Source: Clostridia bacterium
GTDB lineage: Bacteria; Bacillota; Clostridia; Oscillospirales; CAG-272
Direction: 5' to 3'
Assembly: GCA_017621415.1 (NCBI GenBank)
Contig: JAGATD010000007.1
Coordinates: 1-63,605, forward strand
DNA length: 63,605 nucleotides
Shown piece after piece: positions 51,193-61,500 of the stretch. Positions within the stretch are counted from its first letter, which is position 1, and each line of letters opens with the position of its first letter. A program made the translations under genes and the position numbers. The notes below the pieces were generated by a model. That model ran no database searches and was not told where the DNA came from. It was given only the letters and a program-made list of their open reading frames with translations.

Positions 51193-52431
51193 ATGATTAA
51201 AAACACAGACCCAAAATGGAAAATGCTTGAAGACAAGGTCAACGCAAGAGGCGCTGACGGCTCGGCCTTTGTCAAAGAGCTAAAAGAGCTTTATTCAATA
51301 TTTGATCCGGAATTTGCCACATGGCTTGGCTCTCTTTACGACAAGGAGATCGGGGGATTTTATTTCTCGGTCTCCGGCAGAGACAACAAGGGCTTTCTCC
51401 CGGATGTTGAAAGCACATATCAGGCGGTAAACACCTTAGCCTCCATAGGCTTTATTGACAAGGCGACCGACCTGCCCGATGAGATGAAAAACAAAATAAT
51501 AAGCTTTGTCTCATCTCTTCAAAGTCCCAATGACGGATATATTTATCATCCCCAGTGGGATTATAATGACCCGAACTGGCGCCACAAAAATTCAAGACTT
51601 GGCAGAGATATGATGTGGGCGGTAGCGCTTGAAAGGGAGCTTAACTTCAAGCTCCCCTACCCCACGGCAAATGACCGCCTCTCAGGGGTAGGAAACGAAA
51701 AAAAGGCTTCACTACCCGAGCATCTTCTCTCAAAGGAAGCCTTTCTCTCATATCTTGGCTCCTTGGATTGGGAAAAGGATACCTACTTTGCGGGAAATAT
51801 GATGGCTGCTCAAGCGGCGCAGGTGCTGGCTGCGGGACTTGCGGACACGGCTGCCGAATTCCTTGGCAAAATTCAAAACAGTAAGACAGGTCTTTGGGGA
51901 ATTTATTCAAGCTATGATGCAATAAATGCGCTTCTCAAAATCGCGGCATTTTACAGTGCTATAAGAAAGCCGCTCCCAAATGCCACCCTTGCGGCAAAGG
52001 AGGCTATGAAAATCGTCTCCTCCGAAACAGACCGTGAGAGAGCAACCTGCTGCTGGCAGTACAATGTGTGGTATGCGCTTCAGTACCTGATAAACAATAT
52101 CCGTAAATACGGTGAAAATGGCAATGAGGGCCAAGCAGACAAAATCGTTTCAGAGCTTCTGCGCTCCGCCCCCGAGGCTATTAAATCAACTAAGGAAAAG
52201 CTCCTTATGTTAAAGCATACCGACGGCTCATTTTGCTATATGGCAGGTCCCTCGGGCGGCTGTTCTCAGGGAGCGCCTGTAGGTCTTGCGGGAATTGTCG
52301 AGGGAACGGTAAACTCAACCGTTATCTGTATCCACCGAACTGTCGAAGCAATGATGGCAGTATTTGACCTTCCTATGCCGCCGATTTACGATAAAGAAGA
52401 TTACGAAAACTTTTTAAAAGCCATAAAGTAA
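51193..52431 (+). CDS. Soluble alpha/alpha-toroid paralogue of the lipoprotein domain
   Basis: A 412-residue protein without signal peptide, homologous along its length to the toroid domain of the preceding gene (SLYDKEIGGFYFS, YQAVNTLASIGF, YHPQWDYNDPNW). It has the fold pattern of prenyltransferase/cyclase-like toroids, also used by some polysaccharide lyases and hydrolases. Its function is not known. The gene follows 30 bp after the lipoprotein, in the same operon. An intracellular counterpart of the surface domain is plausible. Confidence 0.75.
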   Translation: MIKNTDPKWKMLEDKVNARGADGSAFVKELKELYSIFDPEFATWLGSLYDKEIGGFYFSVSGRDNKGFLPDVESTYQAVNTLASIGFIDKATDLPDEMKNKIISFVSSLQSPNDGYIYHPQWDYNDPNWRHKNSRLGRDMMWAVALERELNFKLPYPTANDRLSGVGNEKKASLPEHLLSKEAFLSYLGSLDWEKDTYFAGNMMAAQAAQVLAAGLADTAAEFLGKIQNSKTGLWGIYSSYDAINALLKIAAFYSAIRKPLPNATLAAKEAMKIVSSETDRERATCCWQYNVWYALQYLINNIRKYGENGNEGQADKIVSELLRSAPEAIKSTKEKLLMLKHTDGSFCYMAGPSGGCSQGAPVGLAGIVEGTVNSTVICIHRTVEAMMAVFDLPMPPIYDKEDYENFLKAIK

Positions 52432-52458
52432 AAAACGAATGAAAGGAGATTCAGTAAA

Positions 52459-52614
52459 ATGTTAAACTGTAAGGATCGGGAAAAAAACGATTATCTTTCT
52501 CCGAAAATTGAAATTATCGACTTTTTTACTGATGTAATTGCAACCTCCGGCGGCCAAGGCGGAGATGACGGTGACGGTAACCGCGGAGATCTTAATGATA
52601 CCGGTTGGACCTAA
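52459..52614 (+). CDS. 51-residue peptide with acidic Gly-rich, Trp-ending tail
   Basis: A strong AAAGGAG precedes ATG 52459. The N-terminal half has SPKIEIIDFFTDVIATSGG, a pattern seen in small proteins of many gut Clostridia; the tail is Gly/Asp-rich and ends NDTGWT. The giant lipoprotein ends in the like tail GGTDKDDSAWS. It lies between the toroid gene and the GH4 gene, whose start frame it overlaps slightly. It may be an export or sorting partner, or a peptide precursor; not established. Confidence 0.65.
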   Translation: MLNCKDREKNDYLSPKIEIIDFFTDVIATSGGQGGDDGDGNRGDLNDTGWT

Positions 52615-52640
52615 GCATTTTATCCCAGGAGAACAAGACT

Positions 52641-54029
52641 ATGAATTATACCAAAAACGGAGTAGAAAATCTTAAAATCGCCTATATCGGCGGCGGCTCA
52701 AAAGGCTGGGCGTGGACACTTATGAGTGACCTTGCGACAGCAGAGGATCTGAGCGGTCAGGTTGCCCTTTATGACATAGATTTTAAAGCGGCAAAAGACA
52801 ATGAAATTATAGGCAAAAAATATGCCTCTCACGAAAAGTCAAAATCGAAATTTGACTACAAGGCATGTGAAACTATCGACGAGGCTCTCGCAGGTGCGGA
52901 CTTTGTAATCATTTCAATCCTGCCCGCAACCCTTGACGAGATGTACAGCGACGTTCACGCTCCCGAAAAGTACGGCATTTATCAATCGGTTGGTGACACC
53001 ACAGGTCCCGGCGGAATTATCAGAGCGCTCAGAACTCTTCCTATGATAGAATATATCGCAAAGAAGATTGAAGAGCATTGCCCGGGAGCTTGGGTCATCA
53101 ATTACACCAACCCCATGACCGTAATCACCGCTACGCTTTACAGAGTTTTCCCGAAGATAAAGGCTTTCGGCTGCTGTCACGAGGTGTTCGGAACACAAAA
53201 GCTTCTTGCAAGTATGCTCCGCACCGAATACGGTTACGACAAAATAAGACTTCAGGAAATTAAGTGTAATGTTATGGGTGTTAACCACTTTACCTGGCTT
53301 ACCGAGGCTAAGTACAAAAACATCGACCTCTTCCCTCTCTACAAAGAGTTTGCCAACAAATATTATGAAACGGGCTACAACGAAGAGAGCAACGACAACT
53401 GGATGAACACCGACCTTATGTGCGGTCACAGAGTTAAGTTCGAGCTGTTCCGACGTTATGGCTATATTGCAGCGGCAGGCGACAGGCACCTTGCCGAATT
53501 CTGCGAGGGCAGCTGGTTCTTGAAGAACCCCGAGCAGGTAAAGGATTGGAAGTTCACTCTTACCACAGTAGACAGCAGAAGAAAAGGCTATCAGGACAGA
53601 TTTGACCAGAGCGCAAAGCTTATTAGCGGAGAAATCGAGCCCGAAATAGGCGACACAGGCGAAGAGGGCGTTCAGCAGATGCGCTCGCTTCTCGGACTCA
53701 CGGAAATGGTAACAAATGTTAACATTCCGAACTACGGTCAGATACCAAATCTACCTTTAGGCGCAGTGGTTGAAACCAATGCAAGATTTACTTCAAATAC
53801 ACTTACACCCATATTTACAGGCAATCTTCCGATAGAAATTTATCCTCTCATAACAAGAATTGTTGCAGAGCAGGAGCTTGTAATTGAGGCAGCGCTGGAA
53901 AGAAATCTTGAAAAGGCCTTTGTTGCCTTTATGAATAACCCTCTCATCAACCTTTCCAAGAAAGACGCAAGAGCGCTCTTTGACGAAATGGTTGAAAACA
54001 CCAAGGAATACCTTAAGGAATACTTTTAA
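52641..54029 (+). CDS. Glycoside hydrolase family 4, alpha-galacturonidase-like (LplD type)
   Basis: A 462-residue NAD- and metal-dependent cytoplasmic glycosidase. The Rossmann motif YIGGGSKGWAW lies near residue 12, INYTNPM near 155 and GVNHFTW near 205. The metal-binding block is CHEVFG; the CHEV form is the one described for alpha-galacturonidases, while other GH4 enzymes have different residues there. This points to pectin-derived substrates. ATG 52641 follows AGGAGA; the frame upstream overlaps the small peptide. Confidence 0.85.
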   Translation: MNYTKNGVENLKIAYIGGGSKGWAWTLMSDLATAEDLSGQVALYDIDFKAAKDNEIIGKKYASHEKSKSKFDYKACETIDEALAGADFVIISILPATLDEMYSDVHAPEKYGIYQSVGDTTGPGGIIRALRTLPMIEYIAKKIEEHCPGAWVINYTNPMTVITATLYRVFPKIKAFGCCHEVFGTQKLLASMLRTEYGYDKIRLQEIKCNVMGVNHFTWLTEAKYKNIDLFPLYKEFANKYYETGYNEESNDNWMNTDLMCGHRVKFELFRRYGYIAAAGDRHLAEFCEGSWFLKNPEQVKDWKFTLTTVDSRRKGYQDRFDQSAKLISGEIEPEIGDTGEEGVQQMRSLLGLTEMVTNVNIPNYGQIPNLPLGAVVETNARFTSNTLTPIFTGNLPIEIYPLITRIVAEQELVIEAALERNLEKAFVAFMNNPLINLSKKDARALFDEMVENTKEYLKEYF

Positions 54030-54072
54030 TTTAAATCAAAAATAAATTTATTTAAAGAAAGGTAAAAAAACA

Positions 54073-56145
54073 ATGAAAAACTCAAAATTTTCTAAAATTT
54101 GCCTCTGGACATTAGCTTTTGCCCTGCTCCTCACGGCATTTGTGGGAATCTCCGTACAGGCGGATGAGACTTCCACTGCTCCCGTAATCGAAAGTAAGAA
54201 CGTTTCTTACGAGGGCGCGCTTCACCTCTACTACGCAATTCCCGTAACCGAGAACGTAAAGGCTGCAAACACAGTTGTTAACGTGTACAAGACTAACCCT
54301 GACACCGATGCTTCCGCTGAGCTTATCGGCACTTTCTCCGGCAGCGAAAGGTACATCGAAGTTCTTGGCGGAAACTACATCGAAATAAGAACACAGGGCA
54401 TTTCGGCAAAGAACATTGCTGATTATGTTTACGCGCAGCCTGTTTCAGGCGGCGTTGCAGGCAAGGTTACCCGTTACAGCGTTGCAGAGTATCTCTACGA
54501 GCGTCTTTACATTTCCGAGGACTCAACCCCGCTTCAGAAAAAGCTCTACAACTCTACTCTCCAGTACGGCATTGACGCACAGGCAGTTCTCGCTCCCACA
54601 GCAACTCCCATAGCTGATTACAATTATGTATATGCTAAAGATTCTACAATCGACGCAGAGGGCAATAACTCCGGTCTATACCTTGACGGAGCTTCGCTCG
54701 CTCTTACCTGCACCGCAGATGGTGCTCTTAAGGGCTGGAATCTTAAGACCCTTGGTGAGAACGGTGAGTTTGCGGAAAGCACTCAAACCGCAAATACTAT
54801 TACTGTAAACGCTACTACAATCATCTCTCCTGACATCTTCGTTCGCGAGAACAAGGGTGAAACCTTCGATATGGCATTTAAGGATTCCGCAAGAGAAAAC
54901 ATATCGCTTCCCGACACCGGTAAGACCTATTATAACAATAACATCTTCGCAGAAAAGGCAAGCAGTAACGTTAACGCAATTATGTACTTCGGCATTGCAA
55001 AAGATCCCACCGATTCCACTAACAACGTTCTTCGTATAACCAAGGATTACGGTGAGACCGCTACCGCCTATCAGTCCTATCTTACCTTTAATACTCCCAC
55101 TACCAACAACTTTGATACAGTGGTGTTTGAAGCAGATATTTACAATGATTTCAGCGACAAATCCACCTCCAGTGTAACCCAGTACGACTTTAGAAACGGT
55201 TCTACCGAGGGCGTTACCGTTCTTCTCGGCGCTGATTACGAGAATCTTTCCGTAAGAGTTCTCGGTCGAAACGCTGAAGGATCTATCAGTACAAATTATG
55301 AAGCGGTTGACGGCATTCTCTGCGATGCTAACTGGTACACTCTCAAAATCGAGTATGAGATAATTGATGCTACTGCAGGTACAACCGAAACAAGAGTATA
55401 TATTAACGGCAACCTTGTAAAGCAGGTCAATTATGTAAACACAACAGCTCCTCTCACTAACGTTACTAACATGATCGTCAGAACATACAGCGGAGCAATG
55501 GGTGACTTCTATATGGATAACGTAGTGCTCAAAAAAGTTGTAGCGGCTGACGAGGCTCGCCCTGCATACAACTTTGACGAGAATACACTTCCCGCAGGCG
55601 TAACTACCACAGGTGACTTCAAGGTAAATAAAGGTCAGCTCGTAGCGAACACTACCATAGGAAGCACCGATACTGCAACCTTTACTCCCACTGAAGCACA
55701 AGAGGGCGACTTCAACACAGTTGTTTGGTCGGCTGATATCAAGGGTACTTCCACCGCACTTCAAAGCGGAAACTACTCCGAAATAGCCTTCTACGACGCA
55801 GACGGTAACCGCTTCGCCTTCAACATTATGTTCAGAGGCGAACCGAATCCCGGCTCAGCAATGTACTTCAAATCAATTGGATGGAATCCCAAGATAGAAG
55901 TTACAGATGTTAGACCTCTTTCCGGATACGAGTTTAATCTCCGCGTTGAATACTACCGTGTTGACGGCATAGGCAGAGTTGACATTTACGTTAACGGTCA
56001 GCTGGCGGGAGCAACAATTACCGACTCTACTCAGGCAAATCCCTTAACAGACGGAACAAAAGTTGAACTTAAGCTTCGCGACGGTGATTCTCAAATCGTA
56101 ACAGTAGACAACGTAAGACTCTACAAAATCAACAAGACCAGATAA
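54073..56145 (+). CDS. Secreted LamG-like repeat protein
   Basis: A 690-residue protein with signal peptide (LWTLAFALLLTAFVGISVQA, cleavage near residue 31). A beta-rich N-terminal region is followed by two LamG-like domains (about 265-495 and 500-690), each with (F)DTVV(F/W).AD and ending ..VDNV.L. These resemble the repeats of the giant lipoprotein. No catalytic residues or anchor recognised; likely a soluble carbohydrate-binding surface protein. Confidence 0.7.
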   Translation: MKNSKFSKICLWTLAFALLLTAFVGISVQADETSTAPVIESKNVSYEGALHLYYAIPVTENVKAANTVVNVYKTNPDTDASAELIGTFSGSERYIEVLGGNYIEIRTQGISAKNIADYVYAQPVSGGVAGKVTRYSVAEYLYERLYISEDSTPLQKKLYNSTLQYGIDAQAVLAPTATPIADYNYVYAKDSTIDAEGNNSGLYLDGASLALTCTADGALKGWNLKTLGENGEFAESTQTANTITVNATTIISPDIFVRENKGETFDMAFKDSARENISLPDTGKTYYNNNIFAEKASSNVNAIMYFGIAKDPTDSTNNVLRITKDYGETATAYQSYLTFNTPTTNNFDTVVFEADIYNDFSDKSTSSVTQYDFRNGSTEGVTVLLGADYENLSVRVLGRNAEGSISTNYEAVDGILCDANWYTLKIEYEIIDATAGTTETRVYINGNLVKQVNYVNTTAPLTNVTNMIVRTYSGAMGDFYMDNVVLKKVVAADEARPAYNFDENTLPAGVTTTGDFKVNKGQLVANTTIGSTDTATFTPTEAQEGDFNTVVWSADIKGTSTALQSGNYSEIAFYDADGNRFAFNIMFRGEPNPGSAMYFKSIGWNPKIEVTDVRPLSGYEFNLRVEYYRVDGIGRVDIYVNGQLAGATITDSTQANPLTDGTKVELKLRDGDSQIVTVDNVRLYKINKTR

Positions 56146-56163
56146 TTACGGCATAAATTATTT

Positions 56164-56194
56164 AAGCCCGAGGCAAATTGCCTCGGGCTTTTTT
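56164..56194. terminator. Strong terminator between convergent operons
   Basis: AAGCCCGAGGCAA pairs with TTGCCTCGGGCTT, followed by TTTT. It also serves the minus-strand gene ending at 56206. Confidence 0.85.
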
Positions 56195-56205
56195 ACTGTA
56201 AAAAA

Positions 56206-58203
56206 TTATTCGAAAAATACCGTTGCAACGGACCAAGGCTCTATAGTCGGCAATTCAAGCACGAATCCGCTGTTTTCTTGCTGCATTTGAATTTCTCTCG
56301 CCTGTGCATACTGCCCCTGAAAAACGGCTTTGCTTCCAAAAGGCTTTTTGACAAATATACGCACGTCTTTCTCTTTTCCTACCGTACAATTGGTGAGCGA
56401 GATGGCGCGTATTTTGCCCTCGGAGTCCTTGCGTATATTCACCGCCGCCTGTACGGGAGAGAGAAGTCTTGCGCCTGCGGTGTTTGCAAGGCGGTCGTAA
56501 ACATTTAAAATTCTGTCACGCTCGGCAATCGTTTTCACCGTTTTCCAAAGCGAGTAGCCAAAAACGCACCACTCTCCGCCCTCTTTAAGAGGAATTATGG
56601 CGGTGGAAATTTCGCCGTTTATAGGCTCGCTTTCCCTCACGTTGTGCTTATATTTACCTAAAATCTCGGCTCCCTCGGGAAGAGAAGAAAGAATATGCGG
56701 CTCAAACCTACCCTTGGTGTAATAATTTTCAACGAAGCGGTCGCTGACACTTCCGTTTAACGGATGCGGCTCATACATCTCGGTAAGAGCACCCTTATAT
56801 CTTTGCTCAACTGGGGTTGCCGAAAATCCAAGGTCAAAACCTCTGCCGTTTAATATTGCAACGCTTTCACCGCAGGTGATGACTTTTCTTTTTTTCAGCT
56901 TCTCTGCCTCATCACGGGTGATGATAGAGGCAACGTCGGGGTAAAGAAGAAATACGCTATCCTCGTCCTCGTCGTAAACGATAGAAATTCCGTCACGCAC
57001 AAGGGGGTATGCCGAGATATGATATTCTCGGTTAAGCTCGGAGATAGTTGCGCCCTTTTTTAAGGGCTTGTTATACGCCTTCTCGGACACAAAGTAGCGA
57101 AGTCCCTCGGCTTTGGTAATTTTCGATACCTCGCCGAGTCTTTCAAAGTAGGGGCGCATTTTCTCAATCTCGCGGAATTTTTCCTCGTGCCACCAAAACG
57201 GGTCGTGAAAATTGTCCATAACGTTATAGGTCATATCGTGTGCACCAAGGGCAAGATAGTGGGCGGTTTCAAGAAGAATTCCCGCCACGCTTTTGCCAAA
57301 GGCAGTGTTGGGCAAACACTCAATTTCGGGACTTAAAATACCAAAATATGGTAAAAACGAATGCTGATAGGCTATTTTCAGTCCCTTTTCGAGAAGTCCG
57401 TCGGGGTTGTGGTCGTAGTAAAATCCACCGCCCGCGCGGTAATGGGGAGCTTTGCCGTTTACCGCCCTCATTTGGTCAAAAATGAAATCGTAGCCGTAAC
57501 CGCTGTAAGAGCCGTTATCACAGTTTTGGAAGCCGAACTCGGTTTCGGGAGAGACTTCGTGCACCGCCTCGCAAAGCTCTCTTACGTAAGAGCCGAGGCC
57601 GTCTCTGATAAATTTTACCCACCTCTCGCGATAGGAAAGCTCGCTGTCGAGGATTTTTTCAACCAACCTCTCTCTATTAAAGTCCGTGCCGTAAAGAGAA
57701 TTGAATTTTTCTATACAGTCGGGGCAAAAGCAGCCGTTTACAACGGGTAGGTGGTTATTCGGGCGCAGGTCGTCGTCTATCCAAAATTTGTGGGGCTTTA
57801 CAATCTCGGCATAAAGGGCAAGCTCTCTTTTAGAATAGTCGCGAAAGGCGCGGTTGTTCCAACAAAAGCAGTATTTTGCCTGCTCACCGCCCTCGCCCAC
57901 AAGCGGTCTTACGCGTGGGTTTTCGGTAAGGCCTGTGCAATCATACTCGTCGCCTATCATATCCCCGTGGCCGATACTGTTTGCTAGCTGGAGAGAGACC
58001 TTAATCCCTCTGCGCTTTAGCTCCTCGGCAAAGTCCGAAAACCACTCGGCGCACTCCTTGTGCTTTTCAAGAGGAGGAAAGCCCGAAATTGTGGTAAGCC
58101 AAATTTCATCATAGCTTTTCGGGTATTTATCAAGCATTTTAAGATAAAACTCTGCCCCTGCCTCGTGGCCGGGAAAAAGCCAATTTATTCTTTGTACAAG
58201 CAT
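56206..58203 (-). CDS. TIM-barrel glycoside hydrolase-like protein
   Basis: A 665-residue cytoplasmic protein. The first ~400 residues look like a TIM barrel of the GH42-like/putative glycosyl hydrolase type (KFWIDDDLRPNNH; CFCPDCIEKFNSLYG, with a CxC..C cluster that may bind zinc). It is followed by a flavodoxin-like trimerisation-type segment (about 400-560) and a C-terminal beta domain. The family is not certain. Last gene of the minus-strand operon with the secreted GH43 protein. Confidence 0.65.
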   Translation of the reverse strand: MLVQRINWLFPGHEAGAEFYLKMLDKYPKSYDEIWLTTISGFPPLEKHKECAEWFSDFAEELKRRGIKVSLQLANSIGHGDMIGDEYDCTGLTENPRVRPLVGEGGEQAKYCFCWNNRAFRDYSKRELALYAEIVKPHKFWIDDDLRPNNHLPVVNGCFCPDCIEKFNSLYGTDFNRERLVEKILDSELSYRERWVKFIRDGLGSYVRELCEAVHEVSPETEFGFQNCDNGSYSGYGYDFIFDQMRAVNGKAPHYRAGGGFYYDHNPDGLLEKGLKIAYQHSFLPYFGILSPEIECLPNTAFGKSVAGILLETAHYLALGAHDMTYNVMDNFHDPFWWHEEKFREIEKMRPYFERLGEVSKITKAEGLRYFVSEKAYNKPLKKGATISELNREYHISAYPLVRDGISIVYDEDEDSVFLLYPDVASIITRDEAEKLKKRKVITCGESVAILNGRGFDLGFSATPVEQRYKGALTEMYEPHPLNGSVSDRFVENYYTKGRFEPHILSSLPEGAEILGKYKHNVRESEPINGEISTAIIPLKEGGEWCVFGYSLWKTVKTIAERDRILNVYDRLANTAGARLLSPVQAAVNIRKDSEGKIRAISLTNCTVGKEKDVRIFVKKPFGSKAVFQGQYAQAREIQMQQENSGFVLELPTIEPWSVATVFFE

Positions 58204-58244
58204 TTTGCTTCTCCGTTTTTTAAAACGAATTTTTGCGGTTTTGA

Positions 58245-58532
58245 TTATTTTGCGGGAACGAATGGCAACTCGGTGCTTCCGCCCATATCAATAGGCGGTA
58301 CCTCAGGCTCACTGCCAGGCTTTTGCTCACCGCTTTCGTCGCCCTTTCCGTCATCGTCGGGCTTATACTCTGTGTCTATTTTGCCGCAGTGCTCGCAAAT
58401 ACCCTCGATATAATTATGTGTACACGGGGGAGTCTGCTCGCCGCCTCCAAGGTCATCCTCGTTTGTGCAGCCTGTAAAAAGGAGAGTCAGCATAGCAATA
58501 CACAACACCGATAAAAGATATTTAATTTTCAT
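58245..58532 (-). CDS. Small lipoprotein with zinc-ribbon-like block
   Basis: A 95-residue protein with lipobox LLFTGC (Cys22) and the block HNYIEGICEHCGK, similar to HKFVDGECVCG in the upstream gene. The rest is an acidic Gly/Pro-rich tail. AAGGAGG precedes the ATG. Role unknown. Confidence 0.65.
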   Translation of the reverse strand: MKIKYLLSVLCIAMLTLLFTGCTNEDDLGGGEQTPPCTHNYIEGICEHCGKIDTEYKPDDDGKGDESGEQKPGSEPEVPPIDMGGSTELPFVPAK

Positions 58533-58546
58533 ACTGATATCCTCCT

Positions 58547-61500
58547 TTATTTATAGCTTGCCGCAGCCTTGTTAAAGAGATACAGGGCGCGAAGCGTATC
58601 CTTAAACTCATTGGTAAAGCTCTCATGATTAGAGCTTACACCAAGGTACAAATAAGCACAAAGGTTATACCTTACGTATTCGGTAGTCTCACCGTCGCTT
58701 ATCTCAATTTTAAAGTCCTTATCAAGGCTTCCGAGGGAAATTCCCTTTATTTCAACATAGATATAGTTGTCCTTAATTCCGCTCTCAAGCTCGACACCGT
58801 TAAGCCTGAAGGTAAGAGCTTTGTCGGAGAGCTTATTAAAGTAAAGTCTTAATGTCAAGGGCTCAAGCGAAAGATTTGAACCTGCCGCAGTTACAAGATC
58901 TCCGCCCTGAGCGGTAGTTATTCTGTATTTTTCAAGTGTTTTGCTTGTTACAGAGGAAACATCCTTTTTCGCGCACTCTGAGTTTGCGAGATTGTTCTTT
59001 GAGTGACCTAAATGCTTTTGAGTATATGCTCCGTAATTAAGCATAGCCTCCGCAAGAGGCGCCGCCTTTTTATATTCATCGCTCTCGGCTTTGTTTTTCA
59101 TAATATAGCCTGCGTATTCCTTAACTGAATAGCTATACTCGCGGCTTTCCCCTGCCTCGCATACAAATTTTGCCGTGATTTTATCAGAAAGCTCCTTGTA
59201 GCCTAAGGTAAGAGTGAATTTATAGCAGCTGACACCGTTTATATTAACATTTTCAGCCTCGGAAAGAGGTATATTTACCTTTCTTCCGTTCACCTCAAAG
59301 CTCATATAGGCTCCGCTGTCCGAAATACAGCTATCGGGGAGTATCATATAGAAGTTAAGGCCTACTGTGTCAGAAAGTATAACATTATATCCGTAAAGAT
59401 TGCCTATAATACCCTCAAGATTTTCCTCAGCGCCGCAAACGCACTCGCCGTCTACGAATTTGTGAACCTCGGAGAGGATAATAGACTTTCCGCAAAGGGA
59501 GCAATCGCAGGAGTGTGTGCCGTTACCGTTATCGGTATAACTTTCTGTATGGTTCTCAGACTCAAGCCCAAAGCCTATACTGTTAAGGTCGCAGAGCGCA
59601 TAGGATGAGGGAGTATTGAACACAAGGAACAGACCCCATTCGCCCTCAAGGCTGTCAACCGCTGACGCATTAATAGTAAGAGTTGTAGCAACCCAGGACA
59701 TACTGTCGCTAACGGTAAAGCTGCCTATCTTGTAGCTTCCCTCTCCTACCGATGTAATCTTGCCGTCGGTTTTAACTACGGGAGTTCCCTTGGCGCTTAA
59801 GGGACGCATATAAACGTCAATAGTTCCGCTTTTACCCTTTGGTGTAAGGTTTATACTAAGAGTTGAATAGTGTCCTGCGGGGGCGTTCTTTGAGAAGTTA
59901 AAATACTTTATACCTGCAACAACCTCATTATGTATATTGAGAATAGGCAGGAATTTTGTATCTCTTGAATAATTGGGTTTAAATTCGTAGTTGCCTGTAA
60001 GATAGGATACTATGCCCGCCGAGTAGGTCTTATATGGGTCAAGTCCGTCGGTATTAAAGCCCTTTGATGTCATTTCGGCAAAGTCTATTCTTACCTCACC
60101 GCCCTCGCTGACAGGCTTTTCATCCCAGGAGATGTTGATTTTCTCTGCCATCGCCTGTCTTGAGATAATTCCTCTGTGGCCTCTGTGGTAGAACACATAC
60201 CACTCATCACCTATCTGACAAATGCTGCCGTGAGTGTTTTGCTTTAAGAATGTGTCGGCATATGTTCCGTCACCGTTGGGAATTGCTTCGCCCGCATTTC
60301 TTACAATAACTCCGCCGTATGTCCAAGGTCCCTCGGGAGAGTCGGAATATCCGTATGCCAGCTGGCTGAAGTAACCGCCTGTAGGCTCGGTATTAGGCGC
60401 ATATCTGCAGAAGATAAATACGTACTTATTGCCAACCTTTCTTATCGAGGATGCCTCAAAGAAGCGCCAATCGTTAACGTGCTCGTCTTGAACTATGTTA
60501 TACTGAGTGGGGTCATAGTCGGAGCGGAGCTGCATTGTGCTTCTGTCTAAAATATCGTAGACACCGGGCAGGTTGTTTTTCGGTACGCAGCCTTCTTTTA
60601 CGGTAGCCATAGTCGCAGGATCAAGCTCCACCCACTGGGGCTTCGAGGAGCTTCCGTAGTAGCCATAAACTCTGCCGTCATCGTCAACAAAAACTGCTGG
60701 GTCAGAGCTGATTATCTTCTCGTCAACAGGGTTATCACTGGACCATTCCATAACCTTAAAAGGACCGTCGGGGCGGTCGGATTTTGCAACCCTGTAATAC
60801 TGCTTTGAGGTAGTTGCGTTGGGGTAGAAGTAATAGGTTTTCGTTCCGTCGGCATTGACTATCTCACAAATATCGGGGGCATAAAGATTTGCGGTAAGGT
60901 CATAATCGCCCGTGATAAACGCAACACCGTCATAGCGCCACTTTGTAAGGTCATCTACAGGTGCCGACCACACAACCTGGTCAAATCCGCAAGGAATAAC
61001 TTCACCCTGGGTATCGTGCGAGCCGTAAACATACACACGGTACTCACCGGGGTTGTCGGGGTCTTCGAAAATATAAGGCTCAGCATCGGGAACGAATTCC
61101 CAAGCGGGCATATAGGGGTTAGCCACACTCTCATACTCGCGAAGCTCCGGGAGGGCGCTTACAACCACATAGCATTTGCCTGAAAGCGTACTGTTTACCG
61201 TGATTGTAGCATATCCGTCACCAACAGCGGTAATCACACCTTTATTGCTTACGGTAGCTATGGAGGTATCGCTTGAGGTATAGGTAATATCACCGCACTC
61301 AGCACCCGCGTCGCTTGATTGTACACTAAGATCAAAGCTTTTTCCGTATTCTAGCTTAACCGTTTCTTTGTTGGGTATAAGGGTTTTATCCACAGAGGTC
61401 ACCTCATCTTCTAACGATTTAACGCTGAAGTACTCAAACCATACATCGGTTGATGCTGTTTCACCGTAGCCGTTCCAGCCAACGTAAAATCCTGCCTGAG

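Noticed and set aside
52914..53489. 191-residue minus-strand frame
   Set aside because: Antisense to the GH4 gene.
54676..55764. 362-residue minus-strand frame
   Set aside because: Cys/Val-rich translation typical of an antisense frame of a biased gene; the plus-strand gene has a signal peptide and ribosome site.
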